Positions 41,231-49,958 of a stretch of DNA of 64,000 nucleotides are shown here, piece by piece. The stretch covers positions 67,328 to 131,327 of the forward strand of contig NZ_FRCA01000011.1 in assembly GCF_900142755.1 (NCBI RefSeq), given 5' to 3'. Source of the stretch: Halomonas cupida. Its GTDB lineage: Bacteria > Pseudomonadota > Gammaproteobacteria > Pseudomonadales > Halomonadaceae. The translations under genes were made by a program, and so were the position numbers. Each line of letters opens with the position of its first letter. Within the stretch, counting starts at the first letter, position 1. The notes beneath the pieces were generated by a model that had not been told where the DNA came from, searched no databases, and saw nothing but the letters and a program-made list of their open reading frames with translations.

Positions 41231-42499
41231 ATGGACCACTTTGACTATCGCGATGGCCAGCTCTTCGCCGAGCAGGTTTCCCTGAACGAGTTGGCCGAAC
41301 AGGTCGGTACTCCCTGCTACGTCTATTCACGCGCCACCCTCGAGCGCCACTTCAAGGCCTATGAGCAGGCGCTGGGCGACCACCCTCACCTGATCTGCTA
41401 TGCGGTCAAGGCCAACAGCAACCTGGCAGTGCTGAATATACTGGCTCGACTGGGCGCTGGATTCGACATCGTCTCCATCGGCGAGCTGGAGCGTGTGCTG
41501 GCCGCAGGCGGCGACCCCTCTCGGGTTGTATTCTCCGGCGTGGCCAAGCAGGAACACGAGATGGCGCGTGCTCTGGAGCTGGGCATCAAGTGCTTCAATG
41601 TCGAGTCCCGACCCGAGTTGGAACGCCTCAATGCCGTAGCCGAGCGCCTTGGCGTGGTCGCGCCGGTATCACTGCGCGTGAACCCGGATGTCGATGCCGG
41701 CACCCACCCGTACATTTCCACCGGGCTCAAGGACAACAAGTTCGGCATCCCGGTCGATGAAGCCCTTGATGTCTACCAGCAGGCGGCAGCACTGCCGAAC
41801 CTCAAGGTGTCCGGGCTCGACTGCCACATCGGCTCACAGTTGACCGATATTGCACCGTTCCTCGATGCCCTCGAACGGCTATTGGTGCTTCTCGACCGCC
41901 TGCGTGACAAGGGTATCGAGGTCGAGCACCTGGACCTCGGCGGCGGCCTCGGCGTGCCCTACCGCGATGAAACGCCTCCAGCACCTTTCGCCTATGCCTC
42001 GAAGCTTCTCGAGCGCCTGGCACGCTGGCCCGGCGGTGAGCAACTGACCCTGCTGTTCGAGCCGGGACGCTCGATTGCCGCCAATGCCGGCATCCTGCTG
42101 ACCCGTGTCGAGTTTCTCAAGCCTGGCGAAACGAAGAACTTTGCCATCATCGACGCAGCGATGAATGACCTGATCCGCCCGGCACTCTACCAGGCCTGGC
42201 AGGCGATCATCCCAGTGGACACTCGCGCTGCGCGCGACGCAGCCGTCTACGACGTGGTCGGTCCTGTATGTGAAACCGGCGATTTTCTCGGCAAGGATCG
42301 TGAACTGGCCATCGCACCAGGCGACCTTCTCGCCGTACGCTCGGCAGGCGCCTACGGCTTCGTGATGGCCTCCAACTACAACAGCCGCCCGCGCCCCGCC
42401 GAAGTCATGGTCGATGGTGAGCGTTTCCAGATCGTGCGTCGTCGCGAGACACTCAGCGAACTCCGAGCCGGCGAATCCGTGCTCGAGGAGCTCCAGTGA
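41231..42499 (+). CDS. lysA: Diaminopimelate decarboxylase
   Basis: The 422-residue PLP enzyme shows CYAVKANSNLAVL with the PLP lysine, GLDCHIGSQL, LDLGGGLGVPY, EPGRSIAANAG and CETGDFLGKDR, the last containing the catalytic cysteine. It makes lysine from meso-diaminopimelate. It lies between lptM and dapF, with dapF starting in its stop codon. Full length and intact. Confidence 0.95.
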   Translation: MDHFDYRDGQLFAEQVSLNELAEQVGTPCYVYSRATLERHFKAYEQALGDHPHLICYAVKANSNLAVLNILARLGAGFDIVSIGELERVLAAGGDPSRVVFSGVAKQEHEMARALELGIKCFNVESRPELERLNAVAERLGVVAPVSLRVNPDVDAGTHPYISTGLKDNKFGIPVDEALDVYQQAAALPNLKVSGLDCHIGSQLTDIAPFLDALERLLVLLDRLRDKGIEVEHLDLGGGLGVPYRDETPPAPFAYASKLLERLARWPGGEQLTLLFEPGRSIAANAGILLTRVEFLKPGETKNFAIIDAAMNDLIRPALYQAWQAIIPVDTRAARDAAVYDVVGPVCETGDFLGKDRELAIAPGDLLAVRSAGAYGFVMASNYNSRPRPAEVMVDGERFQIVRRRETLSELRAGESVLEELQ

Positions 42500-43332
42500 T
42501 GTTGTTGCATTTCACCAAGATGCACGGGCTCGGCAATGACTTCATGGTGGTCGACCTGGTCACCCAACGTGCCCGTCTCGACAACGCGGAGGTCCGTCGC
42601 CTGGCGGACCGACGCTTCGGCATCGGTTTCGACCAGTTGCTGGTGGTAGAGCCGCCACGGAATCCCGACATGGACTTCCGTTACCGCATCTACAATGCTG
42701 ATGGCAGCGAAGTGGAAAACTGTGGCAACGGCGCACGCTGCTTTGCCCGATTCGTGCTTGACAAGCGTCTGACCCACAAGCACCAGATCAGGGTGGAAAC
42801 GGCAGGTGGACCGCTGACGCTCGATGTTCACAACGACAACCAGATCAGTGTCGATATGGGGGCTCCGCGCTTTGCCCCGCAGGCATTACCTTTCGATGCA
42901 CCCGACGAGCAGCTGACCTACCGTCTGGACGTCGATGGTCAGAGCCACGAGATCAGTATCGCCTCCATGGGCAACCCCCATGCCGTACTGATCGTGGACA
43001 GTACCGAGCAGGCACCAGTGGAACGCCTCGGCCCGGCCATCGAAGGACATCCGCGTTTCCCCAGACGGGTCAATGTCGGCTTCATGCAGGTGATATCTCC
43101 CGGAGAAATCCGCCTGCGAGTCTACGAGCGTGGCAGTGGCGAGACCCTGGCCTGCGGCACCGGCGCCTGCGCCGCGGTGGCCTGCGGCATACGCCGTGGC
43201 CTGCTGACCAGTCCGGTCAAGGTCCACCTGGCTGGCGGCAGCCTGAAGATTGACTGGGACGGTGGTGATAGCCACCTGATCATGACCGGGCCGGCAGAGC
43301 GCGTCTATGATGGGCGAGTGGCGCTGCGCTGA
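42499..43332 (+). CDS. dapF: Diaminopimelate epimerase
   Basis: The protein starts MLLHFTKMHGLGNDFMVVD and carries both catalytic cysteines, in ENCGNGARCFARF and ETLACGTGACAAV. It converts LL- to meso-diaminopimelate, the substrate of LysA and a precursor of peptidoglycan. The ATG at 42499 shares a base with the lysA stop and has GAGGAG upstream; a GTG one codon earlier is possible. Confidence 0.95.
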   Translation: MLLHFTKMHGLGNDFMVVDLVTQRARLDNAEVRRLADRRFGIGFDQLLVVEPPRNPDMDFRYRIYNADGSEVENCGNGARCFARFVLDKRLTHKHQIRVETAGGPLTLDVHNDNQISVDMGAPRFAPQALPFDAPDEQLTYRLDVDGQSHEISIASMGNPHAVLIVDSTEQAPVERLGPAIEGHPRFPRRVNVGFMQVISPGEIRLRVYERGSGETLACGTGACAAVACGIRRGLLTSPVKVHLAGGSLKIDWDGGDSHLIMTGPAERVYDGRVALR

Positions 43333-43444
43333 AGCAGCACGCCGACCGCCGGGGCGGCTCCCGGCATCAACCTCACCGAACAACAGCAAGGGGCAGCAAT
43401 ATCGACTCGCCCCTGACCGTGGAAAGTACGCAAGGGAGACGCGC

Positions 43445-44164
43445 ATGTCGCAACCTGCCCATGAGCCTCGCAAGACACTGGATCCCGACCGGGTTGCCGA
43501 ATGGCTTGCCTGCCACCCGGACTTCTTCGTCGGTCGCGAGGGCCTGCTGCAGCAATTGAAGGTTCCACACCCTGAAACCCAGGGGGCTACCTCACTGCTC
43601 GAGCGTCTGGTCCATGACCTGAGACGCCGGGCAGAGGGTGCCGAATTCCGACTGGAGCAGTTGCTCGACTCGGCACGCCACAACGAATCCCAGTACCGGC
43701 GCACTCGTGAGCTGGTGCTGGCGCTGCTCGAGGCCGAAGACAATGATGCACTTGGCCAGGCACTGGCAACCCAATTGAGCGAGTGTTTCCAGACACCCGC
43801 AGTGGCGCTGTGGTGCCCTTCCAGCCTGACTGATCGCGACCTTCAACCGCCCCAGCCTCCCCGCCATGTGCTCGACGAGCATACCGGCCAGCGTCTCGCC
43901 GCATTGCTCGATGGGCGTGCCAGCCGTTGCACCAGACTGACGCCGACCGACTGGAAACGTCTGATCCCCCACGTCAAGGCACCCGCCAAGTCCGGCTCCT
44001 GCACCATTGCCCGCCTTACACTGGGCGATCCTCAAGGCTATCTGGTGCTGGCGAGCCCGGATCCGGACTATTTCCGAGCCAGTATGGATACCCTGTTCAC
44101 CGAATATCTGGCCGATATCCTGGTGCGCCTGTCGCTGCGCCTCAGTGAGCGGAGTCATGGCTGA
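43445..44164 (+). CDS. DUF484 family protein
   Basis: The predicted 239-residue protein begins with RVAEWLACHPDFFVGREGLL, the typical DUF484 start, then a coiled-coil helix (about residues 45-85) and a GAF-like domain. AGGGAG precedes the ATG at 43445. It lies between dapF and xerC, as in E. coli (YigA) and Pseudomonas, and overlaps xerC by 8 bp. A function in the dif/XerC context has not been shown, to my knowledge. Confidence 0.88.
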   Translation: MSQPAHEPRKTLDPDRVAEWLACHPDFFVGREGLLQQLKVPHPETQGATSLLERLVHDLRRRAEGAEFRLEQLLDSARHNESQYRRTRELVLALLEAEDNDALGQALATQLSECFQTPAVALWCPSSLTDRDLQPPQPPRHVLDEHTGQRLAALLDGRASRCTRLTPTDWKRLIPHVKAPAKSGSCTIARLTLGDPQGYLVLASPDPDYFRASMDTLFTEYLADILVRLSLRLSERSHG

Positions 44165-45095
44165 CACTCCGCTTGCCACTGAAGTGGAGGCCTTTCTGGC
44201 CGAGCTGAGCCAGACCGCCAGCCCGGCCACTCTCGATGCCTATCGCCGAGATCTCACGGCACTGATCGAGCATCAGCAGTCCTGCGGAGCCCCCGAGGTC
44301 GAGCACCTCGACAGCAGAAGCGTACGTCACTTTCTCGGGGCAGAACGCGCTCGCGGCCTGGCGCCACGCAGCCTCCAGCGCCGCCGAGCTGCGCTCTCGC
44401 GCTTCAGCGAGTTTCTTGTCGAACAGGGGCGCCTCAACCATAACCCTGTGACCCTCAACCGAGGGCCCCGAACTCCGAAGGATCTGCCCAGACCACTGGA
44501 TGTGGACCAGTTGGCGCAGTTTCTCGACACACCACATGATGGTTCGCCATTGTCAGTGCGCGATCAGGCCATGCTCGAACTACTGTATTCCAGCGGGCTG
44601 CGCCTGGCCGAACTGGCATCCCTCGATCTGGGCGACCTGCAGGACCAACGTGTACGCGTGATCGGCAAGGGCTCCAAACCACGCCAGGTGCCGGTCGGCC
44701 AGCGCGCTCGCGATGCTCTCAAGGCCTGGCTGGGTATCCGCAGCAGCCTGGCGGCTGACAGTGAAAATGCCCTGTTTGTCGGCCAACAGGGGCGACGCCT
44801 CGGGCATCGCGCCATTCAGCAACGACTGGTGACCCAGGCACGGCGCCGCGGGCTACCTGAGCATCTGCACCCGCACCGGCTACGCCATTCCTTTGCCAGC
44901 CACCTGCTGGAGTCCAGCCAGGATCTGCGTGCAGTGCAGGAGCTGCTCGGCCACGCCAATCTGTCCACCACCCAGGTCTATACCCGGCTGGATTGGCAAC
45001 AGCTGGCACACAGCTATGACCAGGCCCACCCGCGCGCAAGGCGCCGCACGGGCCGGGGCGACTCATCGGACAATGAACCAGGAAAGACACCATGA
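44157..45095 (+). CDS. xerC: Tyrosine recombinase XerC
   Basis: The 312-residue recombinase has an N-terminal core-binding domain and a catalytic domain with Arg in YSSGLRLAELASL, Lys in GKGSKPRQVP, HPHRLRHSFASHLL, LGHANLSTTQVY and the nucleophile Tyr in that last motif. With XerD it resolves chromosome dimers at dif. Genomic position beside DUF484 and a HAD gene identifies it as XerC rather than a mobile-element integrase. Confidence 0.93.
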   Translation: MADTPLATEVEAFLAELSQTASPATLDAYRRDLTALIEHQQSCGAPEVEHLDSRSVRHFLGAERARGLAPRSLQRRRAALSRFSEFLVEQGRLNHNPVTLNRGPRTPKDLPRPLDVDQLAQFLDTPHDGSPLSVRDQAMLELLYSSGLRLAELASLDLGDLQDQRVRVIGKGSKPRQVPVGQRARDALKAWLGIRSSLAADSENALFVGQQGRRLGHRAIQQRLVTQARRRGLPEHLHPHRLRHSFASHLLESSQDLRAVQELLGHANLSTTQVYTRLDWQQLAHSYDQAHPRARRRTGRGDSSDNEPGKTP

Positions 45096-45880
45096 CCTTG
45101 AGGGTGCTGACCTTCGACCTCGATGACACCCTGTGGGACAACGCCGGGGTGATGGAGCGTACCGAGCACGGCCACTTCGATTGGCTGGTGGCATCGCTGG
45201 CCGAGTGGCAACGCGTTCGCGGCGAAGCCCCGACACCGACGATCCAGCTCGATGAATATCGTCAGCGACGCATCACGCTGGGTCATGAACAGTGGGCGCG
45301 CCGTGGCGACTTCAGTTGGCTGCGTGAGCGCACGCTGGTTGCTCTGCTCGAGGAAAGCGGCGTCAATCGTGCTGCCGCTCAACTGTGGGCAACACTGGCC
45401 ATGGCCCGCTTTCACGCTCTGCGCATCCAGATCACCCCCTTCGAAGGGGCCGATGCCATGCTGGAACGACTCGGCCAACGCTATCGTCTGGGGTCCATCA
45501 CCAACGGTAATGTGGCCTTCCAGCAGTTACCGTTGTCACGCCACTTCGAGTACTGCATCGCTGCGGGTGAAATGTTCGCTCCCAAGCCCGATCCTCGCGC
45601 CTTCCTCGCCATGCTGGCCCATCTCGAAGCAAAGCCCACCGAGGCACTGCATATCGGCGATTCCTGGCAGGAGGACGTGCTGCCAGCACTGCGTCTGGGA
45701 ATGCAGGCAATATGGATCGCCCCCGCCGAGGCGGAGACCTTTCCTCTTCCGACCGGGGTTACACGGTTGGCCAATGTCTGTGAACTGGAAGCTCTGCTGG
45801 AACGTCTCAGCTCTCGCCAACCGGCCCATCCAGCCACGCGTCCAGACGCTGATGAGCCTCCTCAACGCCATCACGCTTGA
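45092..45880 (+). CDS. yigB: HAD-superfamily hydrolase, YigB-like
   Basis: The 262-residue protein shows HAD motif I FDLDDTLWDN, motif II Thr in GSITNGN, and motifs III/IV in APKPDPRAF and HIGDSWQEDV. In E. coli the same position after xerC is held by YigB, an FMN phosphatase, which is the likely role. It overlaps xerC by 4 bp. Its 3' end runs 74 bp into the convergent engB gene. Confidence 0.85.
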   Translation: MTLRVLTFDLDDTLWDNAGVMERTEHGHFDWLVASLAEWQRVRGEAPTPTIQLDEYRQRRITLGHEQWARRGDFSWLRERTLVALLEESGVNRAAAQLWATLAMARFHALRIQITPFEGADAMLERLGQRYRLGSITNGNVAFQQLPLSRHFEYCIAAGEMFAPKPDPRAFLAMLAHLEAKPTEALHIGDSWQEDVLPALRLGMQAIWIAPAEAETFPLPTGVTRLANVCELEALLERLSSRQPAHPATRPDADEPPQRHHA

Positions 45881-46424
45881 GTGCGGAGAACAGCTGGATG
45901 GTCACCATGTCTTCCCACTCTCGCAGGCGTGAGCGGACCTGGCTGAGAGCATTCTTTGCCGCACCGCGCTTCAGCTTGTCGGCCTTGGTCAGCAGAATGT
46001 GCACCGGAAGCTCACGCTCATCGGCAACATCCAGCAACGTCAGATCGAACTCGGTCAGTGGGTGACGAACGTCCATCACCAGCACCAGCCCCTTGATCGA
46101 AGCGCGCATCTGGAGATATTCGGCGAGGTGACGTTGCCACTCCAGCTTGACCTTTTCAGGCACCTTGGCAAAACCGTAACCAGGCAGGTCGACCAGGCGA
46201 CACTGGCTATCCTCTCCTACGGTAAAGAAGTTGATCAGCTGAGTTCGCCCAGGCGTCCGTGACGTGCGTGCCAACGCCTTCTGCTGAGTGATGACATTGA
46301 TTGCGCTGGACTTTCCGGCATTGGAACGACCGGCAAAGGCAACCTCGGCACCGCTGTCGGCAGGGCAGCTGGCCAGGGTGGGAGCGCTGGTAAGAAAACG
46401 GGCCGAAGCGTACTTGAGCGGCAT
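45807..46424 (-). CDS. engB: Ribosome biogenesis GTPase EngB (YsxC/YihA)
   Basis: The 205-residue GTPase has G1 GRSNAGKSS, a G2-region Thr in TPGRTQ, G3 DLPGYGFAKV and G4 TKADK. It assists assembly of the large ribosomal subunit. Start at 46424 gives MPLKYASARFLTSAP, matching the family; the frame continues upstream to 46520. It is divergent from cytochrome c4, an arrangement also seen in Pseudomonas. Confidence 0.93.
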   Translation of the reverse strand: MPLKYASARFLTSAPTLASCPADSGAEVAFAGRSNAGKSSAINVITQQKALARTSRTPGRTQLINFFTVGEDSQCRLVDLPGYGFAKVPEKVKLEWQRHLAEYLQMRASIKGLVLVMDVRHPLTEFDLTLLDVADERELPVHILLTKADKLKRGAAKNALSQVRSRLREWEDMVTIQLFSALKRDGVEEAHQRLDAWLDGPVGES

Positions 46425-46735
46425 GATGCGATGCAATTCCTGACGGTAGTCAATAGGTAGAGGTGGCAGAGCAACATTTCCGCCCTGGGGGTGATTGGTT
46501 ATAGTTAGGCTGTGTGGCATCTGCTGGCGGGAAGAGAAGTTCGCCCCGAGCGCAGGCTAGCATTGAAAGCCTCTCGCATCGGTGTCGCTTCATGCTTCCA
46601 CCCGCCTATCATAACACTGTGCAGATGCCACCAGCGACAGGCCCGCAAATGGCCTGGCAGAGCCCGGCGACGCAATGCCGCAATACGACCGGGGCCCAAT
46701 CCTGAACAAGACATGACGGCATAAGTGACCTAGCG
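46425..46735. promoter_or_regulatory. Divergent region between engB and the cytochrome c4 gene
   Basis: The 311-base stretch should hold promoters for both genes. No gene or clear operator is seen in it. The minus-strand frame that continues engB upstream is not needed for the protein. Confidence 0.35.
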
Positions 46736-47356
46736 ATGAGACAGTTACTGGCAAGCCTGGCAATTACCCTCGGTGCCGTCGGTACCGTACACGCAGATAT
46801 GCAGAGCGATGCAGACCCCGCAGCAGGCGAGGAAAAGGCACCCGTTTGTGCCGCCTGTCATGGCCCAACCGGCGTCGGTATCGCTCCGAGCTTTCCCAAT
46901 CTCGCCGGCCAGCAGGCCTCCTATCTGGCCAAACAGATCATTGATATCCGCGATGGTCACCGTGCTGTACCACAGATGACTGGCCTGCTCAACAGTTTCT
47001 CTGATCAGGACGCCTGGAATGTGGCGGTCTGGTACGCCGATCAGGAGCCGGTGGTCGGCCAGGCCGATCTTACGCCTGAACAGCTCGCACGCGGCGAGGA
47101 ACTCTATCGCGCCGGTGACCTGGCCAAGGGTATCCCGGCCTGCTCGTCCTGCCACTCACCAGACGGTGGCGGCATCGACTCGGCGGTCTACCCGGCACTT
47201 TCCGGACAGCATGCGAACTATATTGTCTCCACCCTGCAGGCCTTTGCCTCTGGTACGCGGGCCAATAGCCCCAGTGGCATGATGTCTGATATCGCCTCGA
47301 AGATGAGTGACGAGGATATGAAGGCTGTGGGCCATTACGTACAAGGCCTGCACTGA
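46736..47356 (+). CDS. Dihaem cytochrome c4
   Basis: The 206-residue exported protein (signal ending TVHA) has two class I cytochrome c domains with haem motifs CAACH (about residue 38) and CSSCH (about 140) and matching methionine ligand regions (PQMTGLL, SGMMSDI). Cytochrome c4 carries electrons to terminal oxidases in the periplasm or at the inner membrane. It is followed by a terminator at 47414. The engB/c4/dsbA order is conserved in related bacteria. Confidence 0.92.
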   Translation: MRQLLASLAITLGAVGTVHADMQSDADPAAGEEKAPVCAACHGPTGVGIAPSFPNLAGQQASYLAKQIIDIRDGHRAVPQMTGLLNSFSDQDAWNVAVWYADQEPVVGQADLTPEQLARGEELYRAGDLAKGIPACSSCHSPDGGGIDSAVYPALSGQHANYIVSTLQAFASGTRANSPSGMMSDIASKMSDEDMKAVGHYVQGLH

Positions 47357-47413
47357 GCGCCGATCAGCGATATCTCCACGATTTGTGCTGATTCAGTCAT
47401 GTGTTATCCCGGT

Positions 47414-47440
47414 GAGGCGGCCAGTGGGTCGCCTCCTTTC
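47414..47440 (+). terminator. Terminator after cytochrome c4
   Basis: GAGGCGGCC and GGTCGCCTC pair with one wobble around a short loop and are followed by CTTTC. Confidence 0.75.
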
Positions 47441-47475
47441 ATTCCCGGGCCGGGGAAGTCCTGACAGGAAACAGA

Positions 47476-47643
47476 TATTAACCCGGCATGCTTTCATGCT
47501 GGGTTAATGTCGGCACAGGGACGTGCCGCCGTCGGCTATCAGGCCGACGCGAGACCACACCAGCAGATCCGTGCATCTGCGCCAGTGTAGTGCGGACGAA
47601 AATCAAATCGATCAGGATGAGCGATTTGATTGCCATGTTAATA
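47476..47643 (+). repeat. Palindromic MITE-like element, full copy upstream of dsbA
   Basis: It starts TATTAACCCGGCA and ends TGCCATGTTAATA, an imperfect terminal inverted repeat. Inside are four hairpins: TTAACCC/GGGTTAA, CGGCAC/GTGCCG, a central arm pair around GCAGAT/ATCTGC, and AATCAAATCG/CGATTTGATT. The sequence agrees closely with the copy at 63712 and with the shortened copy at 20608. It contains no gene. The TA ends would fit insertion at a TA dinucleotide. Confidence 0.88.
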
Positions 47644-47765
47644 ACCAGGAATGTGACAACAGATACTGCAGGGAACCCCTCTCGCGTTATAGACTCAAAA
47701 CAGCGTTCGCATTGCGGTTATCCTGAAGATCACCGCCCAAGACAGCACAAGGAGATAGCAAAGCT

Positions 47766-48413
47766 ATGCTGAAGTCACTGATGGTCGGACTGGTGGGACT
47801 GAGCCTGGCGACTGCCGCAGTCACCGCCACTGCCGCCGAGGAAGAAGGCTATACCCTGGCACCGAGTGAGGTGAACCTGAATGCCGACGACAGCAAGATC
47901 AATGTGACTGAGGTGTTCTGGTACGGGTGTCCGCACTGTTATGCCCTGGAAGACCCGCTCAACAACTGGGCCTCGGACCTGCCCGAGGATGTCGAGTTCC
48001 AGCGTCTTCCCGCCGTGATGGGCGACAATTGGCGCCCTCATGCCCAGGCCTACTTTGCCGCTGAAGAGCTGGGCATCGTCGATGAGATGCACGGGGACTT
48101 CTTCAATGCCATGCATCAGGACGGTCGCCAGTTTACCGATCCCGCCGAGATCGCCGACTTCTTCACCGACTATGGTGTCAGTGAGGAAGATGCTCTGAAG
48201 GCGCTGGACAGCTTCGGCGTCAAATCACAGATCAACCGCTCTCAGGCCACCACTCGTAACCTGCAGCTGATGGGCGTCCCGGCACTGGTCGTCGACGGTC
48301 GCTACATCGTCTCACCGCGCTCCGCCGGCAGCCTGGAGAACATGCCGCTGGTCGCCTCTCGCCTGGTGGAGCAGGTCCGCGAGGAGCGCGCCAGCCAGCA
48401 AGAGGCCGAATAA
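47766..48413 (+). CDS. dsbA: Thiol:disulfide interchange protein DsbA
   Basis: The 215-residue exported protein (signal ending VTATAA) has the DsbA active site CPHC in FWYGCPHCYAL and the cis-Pro loop GVPALVVDGRY. It oxidises cysteine pairs in periplasmic proteins, including, probably, the nearby cytochrome and LptD. AAGGAG precedes the ATG. The next gene starts 2 bp after its stop. Confidence 0.93.
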   Translation: MLKSLMVGLVGLSLATAAVTATAAEEEGYTLAPSEVNLNADDSKINVTEVFWYGCPHCYALEDPLNNWASDLPEDVEFQRLPAVMGDNWRPHAQAYFAAEELGIVDEMHGDFFNAMHQDGRQFTDPAEIADFFTDYGVSEEDALKALDSFGVKSQINRSQATTRNLQLMGVPALVVDGRYIVSPRSAGSLENMPLVASRLVEQVREERASQQEAE

Positions 48414-48415
48414 GC

Positions 48416-49222
48416 ATGCCGTCACTGGCCGATGCACGCTTCCCGGACCCGAACCGGGAACACCTGAAACTGCTGACCTTCAATCTGCAGGTGGGTATCC
48501 AGACATCGGCCTATCACCACTATGTGACGCGCAGCTGGCAGCACTTCCTGCCACACCCAGAGCGCCAGCAACGCCTCGGCATGATTGCCGAGGTGTTGTC
48601 ACGCTTTGACGTCGTTGGCCTACAGGAGGTCGACGGAGGCAGCTTCCGCTCCAGCCAGATCAACCAGGTTCAGTATCTGGCGGAAACGGCAGGCTTTCCC
48701 CACCACTATCAACAGCTCAACCGTAACCTGGGCCGTCTGGGTCAACACAGCAATGGGCTGCTGTCACGCCTGCAGCCCAGCCAGATCAAGGAACACAGTC
48801 TGCCCGGCACCCTGCCGGGGCGTGGTGCTATCCACGCTCGTTTTGGTGATGGGCCGGATGCACTGCATCTGATCGTGGCCCACCTGTCGCTGGGACAACG
48901 TACCCAGAAGCGCCAGCTCGACTACCTGAGTGAGTTGGTCACCCCATTGCATCATGTGGTGGTCATGGGCGATCTCAACTGCACACCGGATCGCCTTCAG
49001 GCCCATGGGCGGTTCTGCGATGCCCTGCCGTTGCACCCGGTGCGCCCGGTGCCCAGTTACCCGTCCTGGCGTCCAAGGCGTGCCCTGGACCACATTCTGC
49101 TGTCATCCTCGCTGCAGGCCAACGAGGTGGAAGTCCTCGACCACCTGTTTTCCGACCACCTGCCGGTGGCCATCGATATCCAGTTGCCGAAAGCCTGCCG
49201 TCACGCCATGGCAGCGGCCTGA
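48416..49222 (+). CDS. Endonuclease/exonuclease/phosphatase family protein
   Basis: The 268-residue protein has the EEP fold motifs: LLTFNLQVGI, GLQEVDGGSF, VVMGDLNCTPDR and LDHILLSSSL, with catalytic His in FSDHLPVAIDIQ. No signal peptide is evident. The same gene follows dsbA in Pseudomonas. The substrate (phosphodiester, lipid or nucleic acid) is unknown. Confidence 0.9.
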   Translation: MPSLADARFPDPNREHLKLLTFNLQVGIQTSAYHHYVTRSWQHFLPHPERQQRLGMIAEVLSRFDVVGLQEVDGGSFRSSQINQVQYLAETAGFPHHYQQLNRNLGRLGQHSNGLLSRLQPSQIKEHSLPGTLPGRGAIHARFGDGPDALHLIVAHLSLGQRTQKRQLDYLSELVTPLHHVVVMGDLNCTPDRLQAHGRFCDALPLHPVRPVPSYPSWRPRRALDHILLSSSLQANEVEVLDHLFSDHLPVAIDIQLPKACRHAMAAA

Positions 49223-49397
49223 ACAGGCTCCGCCATTGGTGGCAGTGCCATGACAGCGACATGAGGCTTCACGTATAGTCAGCTCAAGCCTTCACCGTAC
49301 TCTGGGGAAACACGTCACCAATGCCCTCTAGAGGCAAGGATGCGTTCCCTCGGTGAAGCCGCTCGACAATAACCAGAGCTATACTGGAAGCCCTCCG

Positions 49398-49958
49398 ATG
49401 CCCAACTCCCGTGGCCTACCCCGCCCATTAGCCGCTATCGACCACTGCTGTGAATGCCTTGGCAAGTCCCTCGCCTGGTTGATCCTGGCGATGATGGCAA
49501 TCCAGTTCCTGATCGTGGTGCTGCGCTATGCCTTCAGCGTCAACAGCATCCCGATGCAGGAATCGGTGATGTACATGCACGCCGCTGTCTTCATGTTGGC
49601 CGCCGCCTATACCCTGCGCCACGATGGTCACGTACGCGTGGATATCTTCTACCGTGGCATGTCGTCGCGCGGCAAGGCGCTGGTCGACCTGCTCGGCACC
49701 CTGTTCCTGTTGCTGCCGGTGATGATCTTCGTGATCGCCACCAGTCTTGGCTATGTCGGCAAGTCCTGGCGAATTCTCGAGGGGTCACCGGATGCCGGTG
49801 GCATCCCCGGTATATTCCTGCTCAAGACGCTGATCCCGCTGTTTGCATTGTTCATGATTGTGCAGGGCCTGGTGGAAGCCTGGCGCAAGGGCCTGATCAT
49901 CGCCGGAAAACTGGACCCCGATGCACAGCCTGACCATGCCAACGAGGAGCACCTGTAA
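49398..49958 (+). CDS. TRAP transporter small permease (DctQ), TakP-type system
   Basis: The predicted 186-residue protein has four helices and DctQ features: FLIVVLRYAFSVNSIPMQESVMYMHAAVFML shortened here to RYAF and QESVMYMH, and RHDGHVRVDIFY. I choose the ATG at 49398 with GGAAG upstream; a GTG at 49353 is an alternative. Its stop overlaps the large-permease start by one base. Confidence 0.9.
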   Translation: MPNSRGLPRPLAAIDHCCECLGKSLAWLILAMMAIQFLIVVLRYAFSVNSIPMQESVMYMHAAVFMLAAAYTLRHDGHVRVDIFYRGMSSRGKALVDLLGTLFLLLPVMIFVIATSLGYVGKSWRILEGSPDAGGIPGIFLLKTLIPLFALFMIVQGLVEAWRKGLIIAGKLDPDAQPDHANEEHL

